DNA of 64,000 bases from the NCBI GenBank assembly GCA_028554755.1, contig JAPTOF010000010.1, forward strand, positions 10,390,001 to 10,454,000, read 5' to 3'. Below the pieces are notes generated by a model. That model worked only from the letters and a program-made list of their open reading frames with translations, did not search any database and had not been told where the DNA came from. Of this stretch, positions 11,121 to 22,792 are shown one piece after another (positions within the stretch are counted from its first letter, which is position 1; each line of letters starts with the position of its first letter). The DNA comes from Cordia subcordata (taxonomy: Eukaryota > Streptophyta > Magnoliopsida > Boraginales > Cordiaceae). The position numbers and the translations under genes are program-made.

Positions 11121-11669
11121 AAAACCAAAATTGAGCAAGAAAAAGCTAAAGATGAAAAATAATACATTTTTGTATTAAATACAACAAAACCTATTACAAA
11201 TTAAAAAGCTCAATTAAGCTATATAATTATAAATTTATATAGTGTAAAGGCACCTAATGTAACACCAACAAATAAAATACAAGAATTAAATTTTCAAAGT
11301 CCCAACAACATAAAATGTAACATAAAGTCATAAAGTCCCACAACAAGAAATACAATATTAAAACTAAAGTCCCCACAAGTGACCACAACAGCAAGTCAAC
11401 AACATGCTTAAGTTCCCACAACAAGAAATACGATGTTTAAACTAATAGTTCTAACAACATTAACATTACAAAGCCTCAATAGCTTCAATTGTTCAAATAA
11501 CAATAAAAGTCTCAATAACATTAAGTGGCTCTCTTCAAATTGCTTCAACTGTTCATACAATCTCAAGTGCCGGCTCCAAAGCAACATATTGCAACCCTGA
11601 AAAGAAACCAAATTTATAAATCAATAATGAAACTAAAGAGTATATAACTAAAAAGGGAGGAAAAATAAA

Positions 11670-13974
11670 CTAAATACATGACATATCACCTTTTTCAAAT
11701 TTCTCAATCTCTTGTAAATCTTCTTCAACATTAATTGGTACTGATGATGGACGAAGCCAATCATGTGAGCATAGCAAAGCTTGTACCAATTTAGGACTTA
11801 AAGAGCTTCTAAATGCATCAAGAACACGACCACGATCTGAATGGACTACTGATGCAATGATGGAGATTGGAATGGCCAATATATCTTTAACCATACAGAA
11901 AGGATGGGAAATCTAGAACTATTAATCTTCCACCACTCTAATATGTCAAACTCATCATTTTCTTGTTCAATGTCTTCACCAAGGTACTTATCCAATTCGA
12001 TTTACTACTACTCTCTCCATCCTTCTCCATTTTGCATCTCTTGTATTCTAATTGCATCTTAATCTAAGCTTTCTTTGCAGCATCATCAGTTTCTATGCTC
12101 AAGTCCATGTCCTGATCACTTCTTTTTTCACCATGTTTTTCAGGTGCTAGCTTGTTCTTGTATTCATAGAACAAAGAATATATCAACTCTTTAACATTAT
12201 TCCCCATTTCAATTCCTATTTCACCATTATACATTTTCGAAATGGCAAATTGCACTGCAGTCCAGCTTTTGTCGAGGATCAAGTACAACAGCTAAATAAA
12301 TCATCGGATTCATCTTTTTAGGATCCCCCCAATATTTGTCAAATTTTTGTTTCATTCTCAACGCCATCATTCTTACATCTGAATCATCCTCATCCAACAT
12401 CTCTTGCAATAGTGTATGAACCCCAAAAATTTCTTGAAAAAATCTATTAGAGGTAACATACAAGGAACCAGAAACTTTTAAGTGAGTGAATAAAAAACTC
12501 TCAAGTAAATCAACATTCGTCTAGCATTATTCCAATCATCACTAGAAGGCACTCCATGAAATTCATCTTCCAACTCATATCTAAATGCAGGTTCTTGATC
12601 TTCAAAACTTCTAAATGCAAGTTCATATTTTTCAGCAGTCTCTATCATCAAATAAGTTGAGTTCCACCTCGTAGAGACATCTAGGCACAATGAGTTTTTA
12701 CATTGAACTTTTTCATTTTCAGCACACTCTTTAAACTTTCTCAACCTAGCTGGAGATTGTCTAACATAACGTATAGCATCTCTAATTCGCTTGACCGAAT
12801 CCCCAATCTCCTTCAATCCATCAGTAACCACCAAATTAACTATGTGAGCAATGTATCTCATATGAAGATGGGCACATTTCATAATGCTAGTTCCCCATTG
12901 ATTAATCTTTTCCCTTAAAAACCCAATTGCAACATCATTGGAACTTGCATTATCAACTGTCACTGTGAACACCTTATCAATTCCCCAATCATTTAAGCAA
13001 CCCACAATTTCTCTACCCAAGTCCTTCCCTTATGACTAGAAATTGGACAAAAATTAATTATCTTTTTATGCAATTTCCATCCATTGTCAATCCAATGGGC
13101 TGTGAGGCAAATAAAATTAATTCTTTGTTGCGATGTCCAAGTATCAGTAGTGAGACACACTCTTTGATCAGTCTCTTTGAACATTTTTTTCAACTTTAAT
13201 TTTTCAGAAAAATAAAGCTCATAACAATTTCTCGACACTGTCCAACGTGAAGGAATACGAAACCTAGGGCATGCTTGAGACATGAAATGTCTAAAACCAA
13301 AACCCTCTGCAAACTTAAAAGGTAGCTTATCAACAAATAAAATTAATTCTTTGTTGCGATGTCCAAGTATCAGTAGTGAGACACACTCTTTGATCAGTCT
13401 CTTTGAACATTTTTTTCAACTTTAATTTTTCAGAAAAATAAAGCTCATAACAATCTCTCGACACTGTCCAACGTGAAGGAATACGAAACCTAGGGCATGC
13501 TTGAGACATGAAATGTCTAAAACCAAAACCCTCTGCAAACTTAAAAGGTAGCTCATCAACAATAATCATGAAAGTAAAAGCTTTTCTAATGCCCTCTTGG
13601 TCAAATCTCCATGCCCCTAAAGTACATTCTCGAGTATCCCCTACTTGACCCGTCAAAGAGGCTTGCAAGCTCAATTGAGTTTGCTTAGTGTCTACACTAT
13701 GAGGAGATTTTTTGCAATTTGACATATGAGATCTCAAAGCAGTAGTCCCATTTTTCTTTGGATTGCAATAAAATTCTCTAACACAATAATTGCACTTACC
13801 TTTTATCTCATCTTCATCATTGGTAAACTTAGTGAAGTGATCCCATACCTCCGATCTCGGTTTCATGGCTTTTCTTTTTGGTTTTGAAGTTACTGTGCCG
13901 GCTTCACTTGTGGGTTGAGGCTGACTGCCTTCCATGTTCTCCTCAATGTTATCTGAATCACCGACTTGTGACAT
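11670..13974 (-). pseudogene. hAT transposase with BED zinc finger, frameshifted
   Basis: The first frame (13974 to 13330) has a BED-type zinc finger: SEVWDHFTKF, then CNYCVREFYCNPKKNGTTAL with the terminal HMSNC. It then enters the catalytic core at CLTTDTWTSQQ, the first Asp. The next frame carries TVDNASSND (second Asp) and DVSTRWNSTYLM. Later frames have MNPMIYLAVVLDPRQKLD and a C-terminal dimerisation domain (DILAIPI ... GRVLDAFRSSLSPKLVQALL). A 226-bp duplication at 13109-13560 shifts the frame. Further shifts lie near 12470, 12260 and 11893. The enzyme would cut and paste hAT DNA in the nucleus, but no full-length protein can be made from this copy. Confidence 0.9.
13109..13560. repeat. 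226-bp tandem duplication inside the hAT transposase
   Basis: Units 13109-13334 and 13335-13560 differ at only about two positions that I can see (TTTCTCG/TCTCTCG and GCTTATC/GCTCATC). The duplicated block encodes the linker and the first catalytic Asp motif. 226 is not a multiple of three, so the duplication itself shifts the frame. The near identity makes it one of the youngest events in the window. Confidence 0.95.
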
Positions 13975-15120
13975 CTACATCAAATGCAACAATAAGATAG
14001 GATGAATACAACCATTTATTTCTATAAAAGTAATGGTCTTACTCAATAGTAGAGAGATGTACAGATGTACAGAACAAACACAATATTGGCCATTGGGTTA
14101 TGCAAAATTACATGTGTCGCAGCTCTTTAACTTAATTCATTGAGAAGTTATCATATGGACATCATCAGATAATGTAGGGTCCTCTTTTTATAATTGTTAT
14201 GCCAATCGTCTTTATTCTATTTGTCTGCAAAGACCCCTCATTACAACTTACAAGTGTAACACTGCTACTCTTCAAAGTGATTCAGATTACTTTAGTGCTT
14301 ACAAAATTAAAGTAAACTTCTCAGTTCTCATTACAGGAAAAGGAAAGAAGTGGTACAAATCCTTCAACGAAGTTAATGAAAGTCTGTGTGGGCAACGATT
14401 ATTCTTCTACTCTCTTTAATAAAATTTAAACTTTTAATTACAGTAAGCCATCGCTGCCCGCTCACGGTAAATCTAAACTTTAAAGGCAGATCTAGAGCTC
14501 GTTGTTTTTCAAGTTGAACAAGAGATCACGTACACTTTCCACCTTTTCCCCAAAGTTCATTGGCCTTTAAGAAAGAAAAGTTTACCTCTTTTCATTTTTT
14601 CTCGTTTAGTTATGAAGTTGGTCTTGGATTTTCTTCATGTGTATATATATAATATACATATTCTCAATCTTTTTACAGAAAACAAACCCCCAGATCCTAG
14701 CCGCCTACTTTCATCATACAAAAATTTTTTCCTGGACCTTTTAAAATTTTGATACAAAAATTTAATTTCAAACAAGATATAAAGATTCAATTTTTTTTCC
14801 CTTAAAAAAAAAGAAAACAACAAAAAATGGGGGAAGAAAACATCCAGCAGTGAGTATTGAAGAAAAGCTTTCAGAGAAATTGAAGAAAAAAATCTATAAG
14901 ATAACTTAAAAAAAAAAAAAAGATCTACGAGAGTACCTGGTCGTGGTTAGAGAAAGCAGAGGGCAGTGAGCCAGTGACTGAGATTTTGGTTGAAGCCTAA
15001 AGGTAGAGGCGGCGATTGCGGGAGTTACCGAGTTAGAGAAAGCAGAGGCCAGAGGCAGTGACTGAGAGAGTGAAAGGAAAGAGGGAGGGAGAGTGTGTCT
15101 GTGTGTGTGATACGTTAAAG
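13975..15120 (-). other. hAT transposase 5' region: probable intron and untranslated first exon
   Basis: On the minus strand a splice acceptor (CATTTGATGTAG) abuts the ATG at 13974. A plausible donor CAG/GTACTCTCG lies near 14937. The sequence from 14937 to 15110 is less AT-rich and looks like an untranslated first exon with repeated GCAGAGG(C/G)CAG motifs. The stretch between is AT-rich with no coding frame. This model is inferred from splice-site sequence only. Confidence 0.4.
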
Positions 15121-15369
15121 AATAGAGATTCTAGATCTAGGGTTAAAAACTTAAAATGTTAAATTAAATATTTCTTTTTTTTAAATGAATATTATAGTAT
15201 TTTGAAATAGGCCATATTATATATATTAAAATGATAATATATATAGTATTATAATTTATAGTATTTTAAAATGATAATATATATAGTATTTTTAAATATT
15301 ATAGTATTAAAATTTTTAAATGCATATCATATATAAAATATTAAATATTTTTAATATATATAAAATTAA

Positions 15370-15536
15370 TAATTCGGTTAATTTGATCTATTCGGTTAAT
15401 CTTTTAGCTACCTAAACCGAACTGAATAGATCGATTTTTTCCCTAAAAAAACCGAACCGAACCGAATAAATCGAATAACCGAACTCAATTCGGTTTGGTT
15501 TGGTTTTCGGTTCGGTTCGGTTTTTGCTCACCCCTA
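15370..15536. repeat. hAT right subterminal CGGTT/AACCG array
   Basis: Repeats of TTCGGTTAAT, AACCGAACCGAACCGAA and GGTTCGGTTCGG lie next to the right TIR, mirroring the left end. The stretch inside it (15130-15370) is AT-rich with TATATAGTATTA repeats. Confidence 0.85.
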
Positions 15537-15954
15537 CAATTTGGTTCCGAAAATGCGTTGGACCCATTTATAGAACGCTGCTGCATTCCATAAATTTGGC
15601 TCCGCTTTAGTTTTCCCTCATTCTCCCCCTACCCCACACCTGATTTTTTTTTGTTTTTCTCTCATTCCCTCACACAAAATTTTTAGCTTTCCAGCGTCAT
15701 TGCGAGGATATTGCCATAATATTGTAAGTTATTTTAATTTATGTTATTTTTTGCAAGTATATTTAACGTTTTAAGTTATGAAATTTGTTTTTAGATCGTG
15801 TAATGTTTTTTTTATAGTTAATTTTAGTTTGTGTTAATTTGAATTTGAATTTTTGTTAGAATTGTAGATTAGAATTTTAGTTTGTGTTAATTTGTAATTT
15901 AATTTTAATTGTTGTTAAAAAATATAGCATGATTATTAGAAATAGACTTAATAT

Positions 15955-16296
15955 TGTTATTATTATTATTAAGATTATAATTAATAATTAATAATGTTAT
16001 TATTTTTATGACAGCCATGTTATATGTTAGATGTTATTATTAATTTAATTAATACAATTATTGATATTATTATCATTATTTATTATTATTATGATGATGA
16101 TGACGACGACGACGATGGATGGTTATGTTATATGTTAGAGGTTATTATTAATTTTATTATTACTATTATTGATATTATTATCATTATTTATTATTGTGAT
16201 GATGATGACGATGATGGATGATTAATGTTGTATGTTAGATGTTATTATTAATTTTATTATTACTATTATTGATATTATTATCATTATTTATTATTG

Positions 16297-16339
<43 letters not shown>

Positions 16340-16345
16340 TGATTA
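15955..16345. repeat. Trinucleotide-rich tandem repeat upstream of PMD-1
   Basis: Three diverged units of about 100-115 bp start near 16017, 16126 and 16226. Each runs TTATATGTTAGATGTTATTATTAAT..., then GATATTATTATCATTATTTA, and ends in (GAT)n with GAC interruptions. The matching part of MULE-2 (26395-26575) is also a trinucleotide microsatellite. The repeat lies in the presumed 5' untranslated or promoter region of the PMD gene. Confidence 0.8.
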
Positions 16346-17205
16346 ATATTATCTTTGTGTTATTATCATTATTATTAATACTATCATTGATATTATTATT
16401 GATAATATTAGTGTTATCATCTTTATTATTTGATAAAATTAGAGATTTAATGTTTATAGTGAAGTAGTAATACTTAGTTAATCGTTATTATTATTTTTTA
16501 TTTTAGGAGTCATTATGGATTCACGACCTGCACCAGGAGACGCCACCTTACTGTGCCACTATATGGATCACCGGGTGCAGTATTTGCAGGACCCATACCA
16601 TCTGGGTACTTTTAGGTGCTACAGGTCAGATAGGTCTTTGTTTAATGAGCCGGAGCACCCATTAGTACAACAGCAGTTAGTGGCGATCGGATTCTACGGG
16701 TGTTATATATCTCAATACCATCAGCTGAATCGCGGATTGATTATTGCCATGATAGAGAGGTGGCGGCCGGAGACCCACACATTCCATTTACGTATAAGGG
16801 AGGCCACCATCACCCTGCAGGATGTGGTCGTGTATTGGGGTCTTCCCGTGACCGGTACTCCTATCCTAGTGATTGATACGGTCCCACGGTCGAGGGATGA
16901 TTGGGTTGCCACGATCCGGGATTTGTTAGGGATTGATGCGGATGCTGTTGCGGACAACGGTACCAGCCGTATCGATATTGTGGGGAACTCGGTAAATTTC
17001 GCCCAGCTGCGGGAGAGGTATGTGATGCAGGGCACTCCGGATAACCCCATGGAGTACCAGGCTTAGCAGCGAGCACGGCTGTGGATATTTCTCCTGATTT
17101 GTTGTCACCTTTTTGCGAACACGAGTACGAATGATGGTAATTTGTCCTAGTTACTGTTATTAGCAGACTTTGGGAGTATCTGGCAGTACAACTAGGGTGC
17201 GGTTG

Positions 17206-18522
17206 TGTGGGTGCAAATATCTTAAGAGGAGGGTGAATTAAGATATAATCACTAATTTTTGTTTAAAAAATTTCTCAGAAAATTAAAAACTTCTTACAAT
17301 CAATATATCAAACACAATGTAAGCAATATAAGCAAGTATAAGAAAGGAAGTATAAAGAGGAGAGAAAAAAACGATTTAAGGTGGTTCGGCCGAGCCTACG
17401 TCCACCACCCAAGGATGCTCCCCTTAGAATTTCAATAATCTCCACTATAATGCTTCTTCAAATTTTGGTGAAGCACAAACCAACTTCTTATAACTCTTTG
17501 AAGCCCAACTTCAAATAACCCAAGAGTTTCACTCTTTAGGATATCCCCACACTTTATAAGCTTTAAAGAATAGATCTCACAAGGTTTATAGCTCTCAAAG
17601 TGTGTATATACCCAAGGAATAAGAAAAGATTGAATATGAAAGTTCTCTTCAAGAAGAAGATAAATAAGCTCTTGAAAGCTCAAATATATTGCAAGAATGA
17701 CTCAAAGATTGATTGAACGATGATAAACAATTTTGCACACTTCACTTCCTTGATTTGAATGTGTATTCAATGAGTATTTAAAGAGATTTGGGGGTTAGGG
17801 ATTTGGTAGGTGAAAGAAAGAAGAAAAACTCGGCCAGAACGGTAATAAACGACTAGTGTATTTATTACAGCAGCCCGTTCAGCTGGTCGACCGGCTGGGT
17901 CGTCCTGCTATTCCCTTTCCTTCTCTGACTAGGCCGGACGCCTTAGCCGGTCGACCGGCTATGGGGTTTGACTTTTTCTTCACCTTTCTGTTTTGGCCGG
18001 GCAACCCTCCCAGGTCAGCCGGTCGACCGGCTGGGGGGTCCGACCACTCCAGAATGTGAAGTAAAGCCAGAGTTTTGCAAAAATCATTTTAAGTGCAATT
18101 TTCACAACTCCAAATCATTTTGTAATAATTTGTAAACATATGTTGTGATTTGAAATACCCCAAAAACTCATTTTACCTCTATGTGTGCTTTCAAATGCAT
18201 TTGTGCAAATGTTATATCAAATGTGCAAGACTTGAAAATTTTGCTTTGAACAAGAAAAAGAGAGTTTGAGCCAAGTCTACACAATATATAGGCATTTCAC
18301 AAAAAGAGCAAGAAGGAAAATAATATCTGGTATCCCTTATAACTTCTCTTCTTCTCCTTATGCCTTCTCACCTTCTCTTTCTTCAAATACTGCCTTTTGC
18401 ACATTTTCTTCAATCTTTCAATGCTTCAACTAGATATCATCTCATTTTCACAAGAAGCTATTTAGTCAAATAATGCATAAATATTTTCATCATCAAAATC
18501 AATAATGAATATTTAGCTAACA
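17206..18522 (-). mobile_element. Solo LTR inserted in the PMD-1 gene
   Basis: A 1317-bp block is missing from the matching place in MULE-2. It is bounded by TG...CA (minus strand: TGTTAGCTAAATATTC ... TTTGCACCCACA) and flanked by GGTTG (17201-17205) and GGCTG (18523-18527), a 5-bp duplication with one change. No internal coding region is present, so it is a solo LTR left by recombination between two LTRs. The CTTAATTCACCC-TCTTAAG motif near its end is typical of plant copia LTRs. Orientation is inferred from that motif and from TGTTAG at the start. Confidence 0.8.
17881..18032. repeat. Three copies of a 16-bp palindrome within the solo LTR
   Basis: AGCCGGTCGACCGGCT is perfectly self-complementary and occurs at 17945-17960 and 18017-18032. 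A one-mismatch copy (AGCTGGTCGACCGGCT) is at 17881-17896. Spacing is about 64-72 bp. The GC-rich block stands out from the AT-rich LTR and could be a protein-binding site array. Confidence 0.85.
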
Positions 18523-20335
18523 GGCTGTATTATCATATTTGTACCAACAGCTTGACCGCGCTTCCTTCCGTCAGTGTAAGGGTGTATGCAGAGCTGTGAC
18601 ACTAGTCCGGGTATTGGTTTGCATTATGTAGTAGTTATGTTTATATTTTATGAATGTTAACATTATTATTACAACCGTTATTATAACATAACACATGTTT
18701 AATGCTTGCAGTTTTTTGTATGGGATCGATTCACCGCTTTTCGGCCACAGCTTCTAAATCCCACACGAGAGCGGCTACAGTGCCAATAGCATCATCTGGA
18801 GCCTATGTTTTAGCTTCCTGGCGTTCCACGGGGTGCACAGTTTTAAGTGAAAAAGGAAATGACAGATGCATCCGGAAAGTCAGGTCAGGTTGAGTGTCGG
18901 GATGTTATAGACCATCTCCAGCCTGACGAGGTATAGTACACTGAAGTTGCTTTATTACATATTCATGTCATGTACTATTGAACACGTGCGTGATGCATGT
19001 AATTAACTATCCGGTGCTTGTGTTGGTTACAGTTCATATGGCAGCCAGTCAGGGCGATACTCGGCACCCTCCCACCGTATTGTGTTGCTGATAGTGACGT
19101 CTGGCATGCCCGGATACCGCTGATATTTGGGCATACTGTTGAGTGGCATCGCCCGGATCGTGTCTTGTGGCAGTTTGGACTGAGGTTGGTAATCCCTTAT
19201 GATCCCTCTACATATGAGAAATACAGGGACGGGAAGGAAAAGGTCGAGGGAGCTGCGCTGACAGAGGCTGTAGGTATGTAGGGGAATTGGCAGTAGCGCG
19301 TTTTACGTGGACAGGTGGAGGATGCGCCACCGGCAGCAGCACTTAGGGCTTACATGACTTGGTACCGTCGGGTGACCATGTTACATGTCGGTCATCCAGG
19401 TACAAGTCATAGGCGAGATGGTTACGTGGCATCAGCACGTGACGAGACGTCACTGGTGAGCTGCCTTTATACTTTTGTTTATATTCCTCAATGAAAAATG
19501 TACACTATTAGCTTATATTAACCACAATATGTTATGTTTGCCTACAGGCCGCTGTCGTTCAACATGTGGTTTATCATTCGCGTGATTTGCTGTAGTTTTA
19601 TGAGACGGGGACCTTGGGGGTGGTGCAGACATGGAGTATATGATGCGGCACTTACAACTCATGCAGTTGCATGGCGAGAGCGCACTCCGACACACACAGC
19701 ACGAGCATCTCATACAGCAGAGAGCCTATGGGAGTTGCCCGATGCGCCTTCGATACAGCCACTACAGCAGCATAGAGAGTATCGTTCGCCTCATCCTCGT
19801 CCTTCGCACCGCAGTCACACGTATCCTACCAGGTCATCACAGCCATTCACCCCCGATGCACCATCCCCCACATATCGTCCACCTACACGGCCAGTATATC
19901 ATCTACCCACGTATCATTTGTTCCCCTTTGACTTTTTCGGCGGGGGTGTTGAGCTGATCAGTCGCAGTACACAGGGTACGTTCGAGGCTGGCGGATCATC
20001 CAGGTCGGTGATTGATGAGGCAGATGACGCTGAGGAGGATGACAAGGCGATGTATTGCAAGTCATCGGGGGGGTCTCCGAGCAGATACATGGGGTCCCGG
20101 GACCACGTCCCCGAGCCATTGGTGGACAGTGGTGTTAAGCAGCAGGAACCCCAACCGTGTTCATCCGAGACACATGCGCCACAGGCACCAGCCACACAGC
20201 TACAGACACAGAAGCCTCCGCCACGTTAGACACGTTCATCCAGAAAACGCAACGCACCATCCCCCGTTAGACGTCATTTACCTGACCGCAGTACTAAGGG
20301 GAAGGGCCCTGATCATTACACATCCGGATGATGTA

Positions 20336-22651
20336 TTTAGTTTGCACATGCGAGCATGGCAAGTGATATTCAACCCACTTGCCGCAAGTACACGTACTTT
20401 ATTCGCAATTGACAACTGGTTTGGTGGATTCTCGTTCCATCGCACTGGCAACCGACCGACCTGGTATCTGCCATTCTTTCTGAAACTAAGTACGTGATGG
20501 CGATGTGACGAGGTCTCCCACTTCTCAAATAGCTCCCTCACACTAGGAGCGAGTTGATGGCCTTCACTTTCCAACTGCATGGCATGGACCAATCAATCAT
20601 GAAAGTAACCTTTTATTTTCATAAAAGTATTAGTAACAAGGACTGTGATGGGTAAACCCCTTGCACCGACAAGGACACCGTTGAAGCATTCGACATTATT
20701 TGTGGTTATCACACCCCATCTGAATCCCCCATCAGCACTCATGGTCCATGTATCGACAGGGATATCGGATAGGAACTTGTGTACTCGTCTGCCAACACCG
20801 TTCTGACTAGGGTCCACAGCAAGAATCATGTTCTTTGCATGCAAATGTTTGCGTGCTTGACATTCTCGGCCAGCTATCCAACACATGTCTTTAATGAATT
20901 GATTCCGCCATCTTTTCATCACATTGCTATTCAGATGTCTCAAGCAGACACGATGTTTTATTTGAAGTTGACTGTCACTTATAACCTGTTTGATTGCAGA
21001 TGCGATGTCTGCATGCCTATCTGAAATGATACACACTTGGGGCATCCCGGTGAAAAATTTCTCACGCAATTGTTGTAAGAACCACGACCAAGTATGAGTT
21101 GTCTCTGTGTCCACAATGGCAAAAGCTAACGACAACACTTGGCAGTTAGTGTCTGTGGCTAATGCAATTAGGAGATGATCTTTGTACTTCCCCCGCAAGT
21201 GTATGCTGTCCAGCGAAACAACAAGCTTACAATGCGTCCACGCTGCGATGCATAGACCGAACGCCCAGTAAACCATGTCGAAAATTTTTTCAGCATGTAT
21301 TGAGCCTTCGGCGAACCTATATCTCACAATACTACCTGGATTCTTGGCCATCATGGCACCAAGAAACTATGGGAACATTTGATATGATGTGTCCCAATTT
21401 CCATACACTAGTTCAATTGCTTTATTCCGGCCGTTCCATACTTTTCTGTAACTGACATCCGCATTAAGTTTCTCCTTCATGTCAGCTTGGATAAGCCCGA
21501 CCTCGTAATTAGCCTTCTTAGCTATGAAATGCCTCACCAAATATCCAACCAATCCTGAGGTCAAATTTTTGTGCCCCGACGCAGCTATTTGCGCCATACA
21601 TACATGTTTGGTGTTATACTGCGTGATCTCCCACTATTTATGCGTTGCTTTCCTTATTACACGTACATACCATGGGCATTCTACAATTCCACTGTGTGCT
21701 TCCCTACATCGTACCTTCCACAGGGTCTTACTCGACTTGACGACCCTATATTCCTTTTGTATTCTTATTGCGTACTGTTGAACAGCCCTTATCCCATCCA
21801 CTTTGGATGGGAACACCATTCCTTTAGCCAGTTCCATCCTGTTCGGGTCCCATACTGGACGTTTGGTGACCTTGTACCTGCTTGTCGTGTAGAATTCATT
21901 CCTAGCAGTATGGAACTCCACTGCTTCCTCCTCATCTACCTCTGCCTCTGCATCGACATCCGGTCCTTCTACCTCGTTCTCAATTTGGTAGTTCAAACTT
22001 GCTTTTGAAATTGTATCTTCTTCTTGATCGTTCAATTCACCGTCCTCGTTTTCCTCGTCTGCCTCAAACAAAATATCCGCTGCGACGTCACATCTCTCCT
22101 CCGTGCCACCGCGATAATGAGAGGGTGCTCCGACTTCAAAAGTGAAATGTGGTTGAGGGAAAATGGAAAAAGTAGCAAACTCCGCCGCAGTTGTTGCAAT
22201 ATTGATATGTTCATCTTCTACATACGATGGTGGTGCATTCCGGCATGTTAGACTGGTACGGGACGTCGGGCATTATCTGTGGCACATACATGTCGTCAGA
22301 CTGAACGGACTGAACGTCCACTATTACGTATACCACACAGCGGTTCCATTCACAGCGAGCTATGCCATACATCTCCCGCATATCTTCATCATCAATTATT
22401 GCACTTGGATAATAATATATCTGCTGCAATGTAGCATCCCATCTAGGGTCACGATAGCATAAGTTAACCCTATCGATGCTCGGACGCAACCCTAGTTTTC
22501 TAATTACACGAGAAACAAATTCATCGTAAGTTGTATCTGGATGAATTTTGATTTTGTGTGGTATGTTTGGACTTCTATAATCAAGACCGTAATCGATCAT
22601 TATTGTGTGACCGCCATAGTATAAAAGAACAGTAACCTCGGTTGAATTCAT
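20336..22651 (-). pseudogene. MULE-1 transposase (mudrA-like), broken
   Basis: Read from 22651 on the minus strand, the order is: a PB1-like N-terminal domain (MNSTEVTVLLYYGG), an acidic linker, a MuDR-type DNA-binding domain (MVFPSKVDGIRAVQQYAI ... VRCREAHSGIVECPWYVRV), then the MULE DDE domain with SLDSIHLRGKYKDHLLIAL, QVCIISDRHADIASAI and TTNNVECFNGVL. These carry the putative Asp, Asp and Glu. A SWIM zinc finger (CTCGKWVEYHLPCSHV) follows in a shifted frame near 20340-20400. Defects are a 5-bp deletion near 22236, TAG at 21634-21636 (CAG in MULE-2), TAG at 21367-21369 (also in MULE-2) and a frameshift near 20590. The C-terminal zinc knuckle seen in MULE-2 is deleted. Confidence 0.9.
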
Positions 22652-22775
22652 TCTTTTAGGTGGTTTGGTAGAAACTTATACTAACAAATTGAATGAATTT
22701 GGTAGAAAGTTTATTTGGTGGATAGTTATTGTAATGGGTAACGAATTGAATAACCTGGTGGAGGAAGGGTTTGAG

Positions 22776-22786
22776 GTTTATATAGG
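22776..22786 (-). promoter_or_regulatory. TATA box of MULE-1 transposase
   Basis: Minus-strand CCTATATAAAC lies about 125-135 bp upstream of the transposase ATG and just inside the TIR palindromes. The same TATA box at the same distance is present in MULE-2 (39882-39892). Conservation in a diverged non-coding region supports a real promoter. Confidence 0.65.
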
Positions 22787-22792
22787 CAAAAA

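Larger units (their letters stand above)
10953..15536. mobile_element. hAT transposon inserted in the left TIR of MULE-1
   Basis: Terminal inverted repeats TAGGGGTGAGCA (10953-10964) and TGCTCACCCCTA (15525-15536) are flanked by the identical 8-mers CAATTTGG (10945-10952 and 15537-15544), the hAT-type duplication. Both subterminal regions are packed with CGGTT/AACCG pentamers. One decayed transposase gene is on the minus strand. The element splits the left TIR of MULE-1, so it arrived after MULE-1. It is 4584 bp, close to the size of an autonomous plant hAT. Confidence 0.95.
16515..20331 (+). pseudogene. PMD-1: plant mobile domain (MAIN-like) gene of MULE-1, broken
   Basis: The ATG at 16515 opens a 183-codon frame with plant mobile domain features: HPLVQQQLVAIGFYGCYISQ, MIERWRPETHTFHL, ITLQDVVVYWGLPVTGTP. 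It ends at a TAG (17064-17066) where MULE-2 has CAG. After a solo LTR insertion it resumes (FVWDRFTAFRPQLLNPTRER; FIWQPVRAILGTLPPYC; VEWHRPDRVLWQFGLR; WYRRVTMLHVGH) and ends in a Pro/His/Gln-rich acidic tail. GT-AG introns of about 100 bp are predicted at 18611-18711, 18931-19032 and 19456-19547. Defects include the TAG, a frameshift near 19730, another TAG at 20227-20229 and the LTR. Host PMD proteins (MAIN, MAIL1) help silence transposons with PP7L. What element-borne copies do is not settled. Confidence 0.85.

Noticed and set aside
16024..16221. ORF rich in Ile and Asp
   Set aside because: Translation of ATT and GAT microsatellites.
17856..18059. 67-codon ORF with GRPA repeats
   Set aside because: Lies entirely within the solo LTR and is made by its palindromic GGTCGACCGGC repeats.
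19914..20195. Minus-strand ORF over the PMD-1 tail
   Set aside because: Shadow of the plus-strand PMD C-terminal coding sequence.
20593..22008. Plus-strand ORFs over the MULE-1 transposase (20779, 21162, 21524, 21571)
   Set aside because: Shadows of the minus-strand transposase, which has clear domain motifs.
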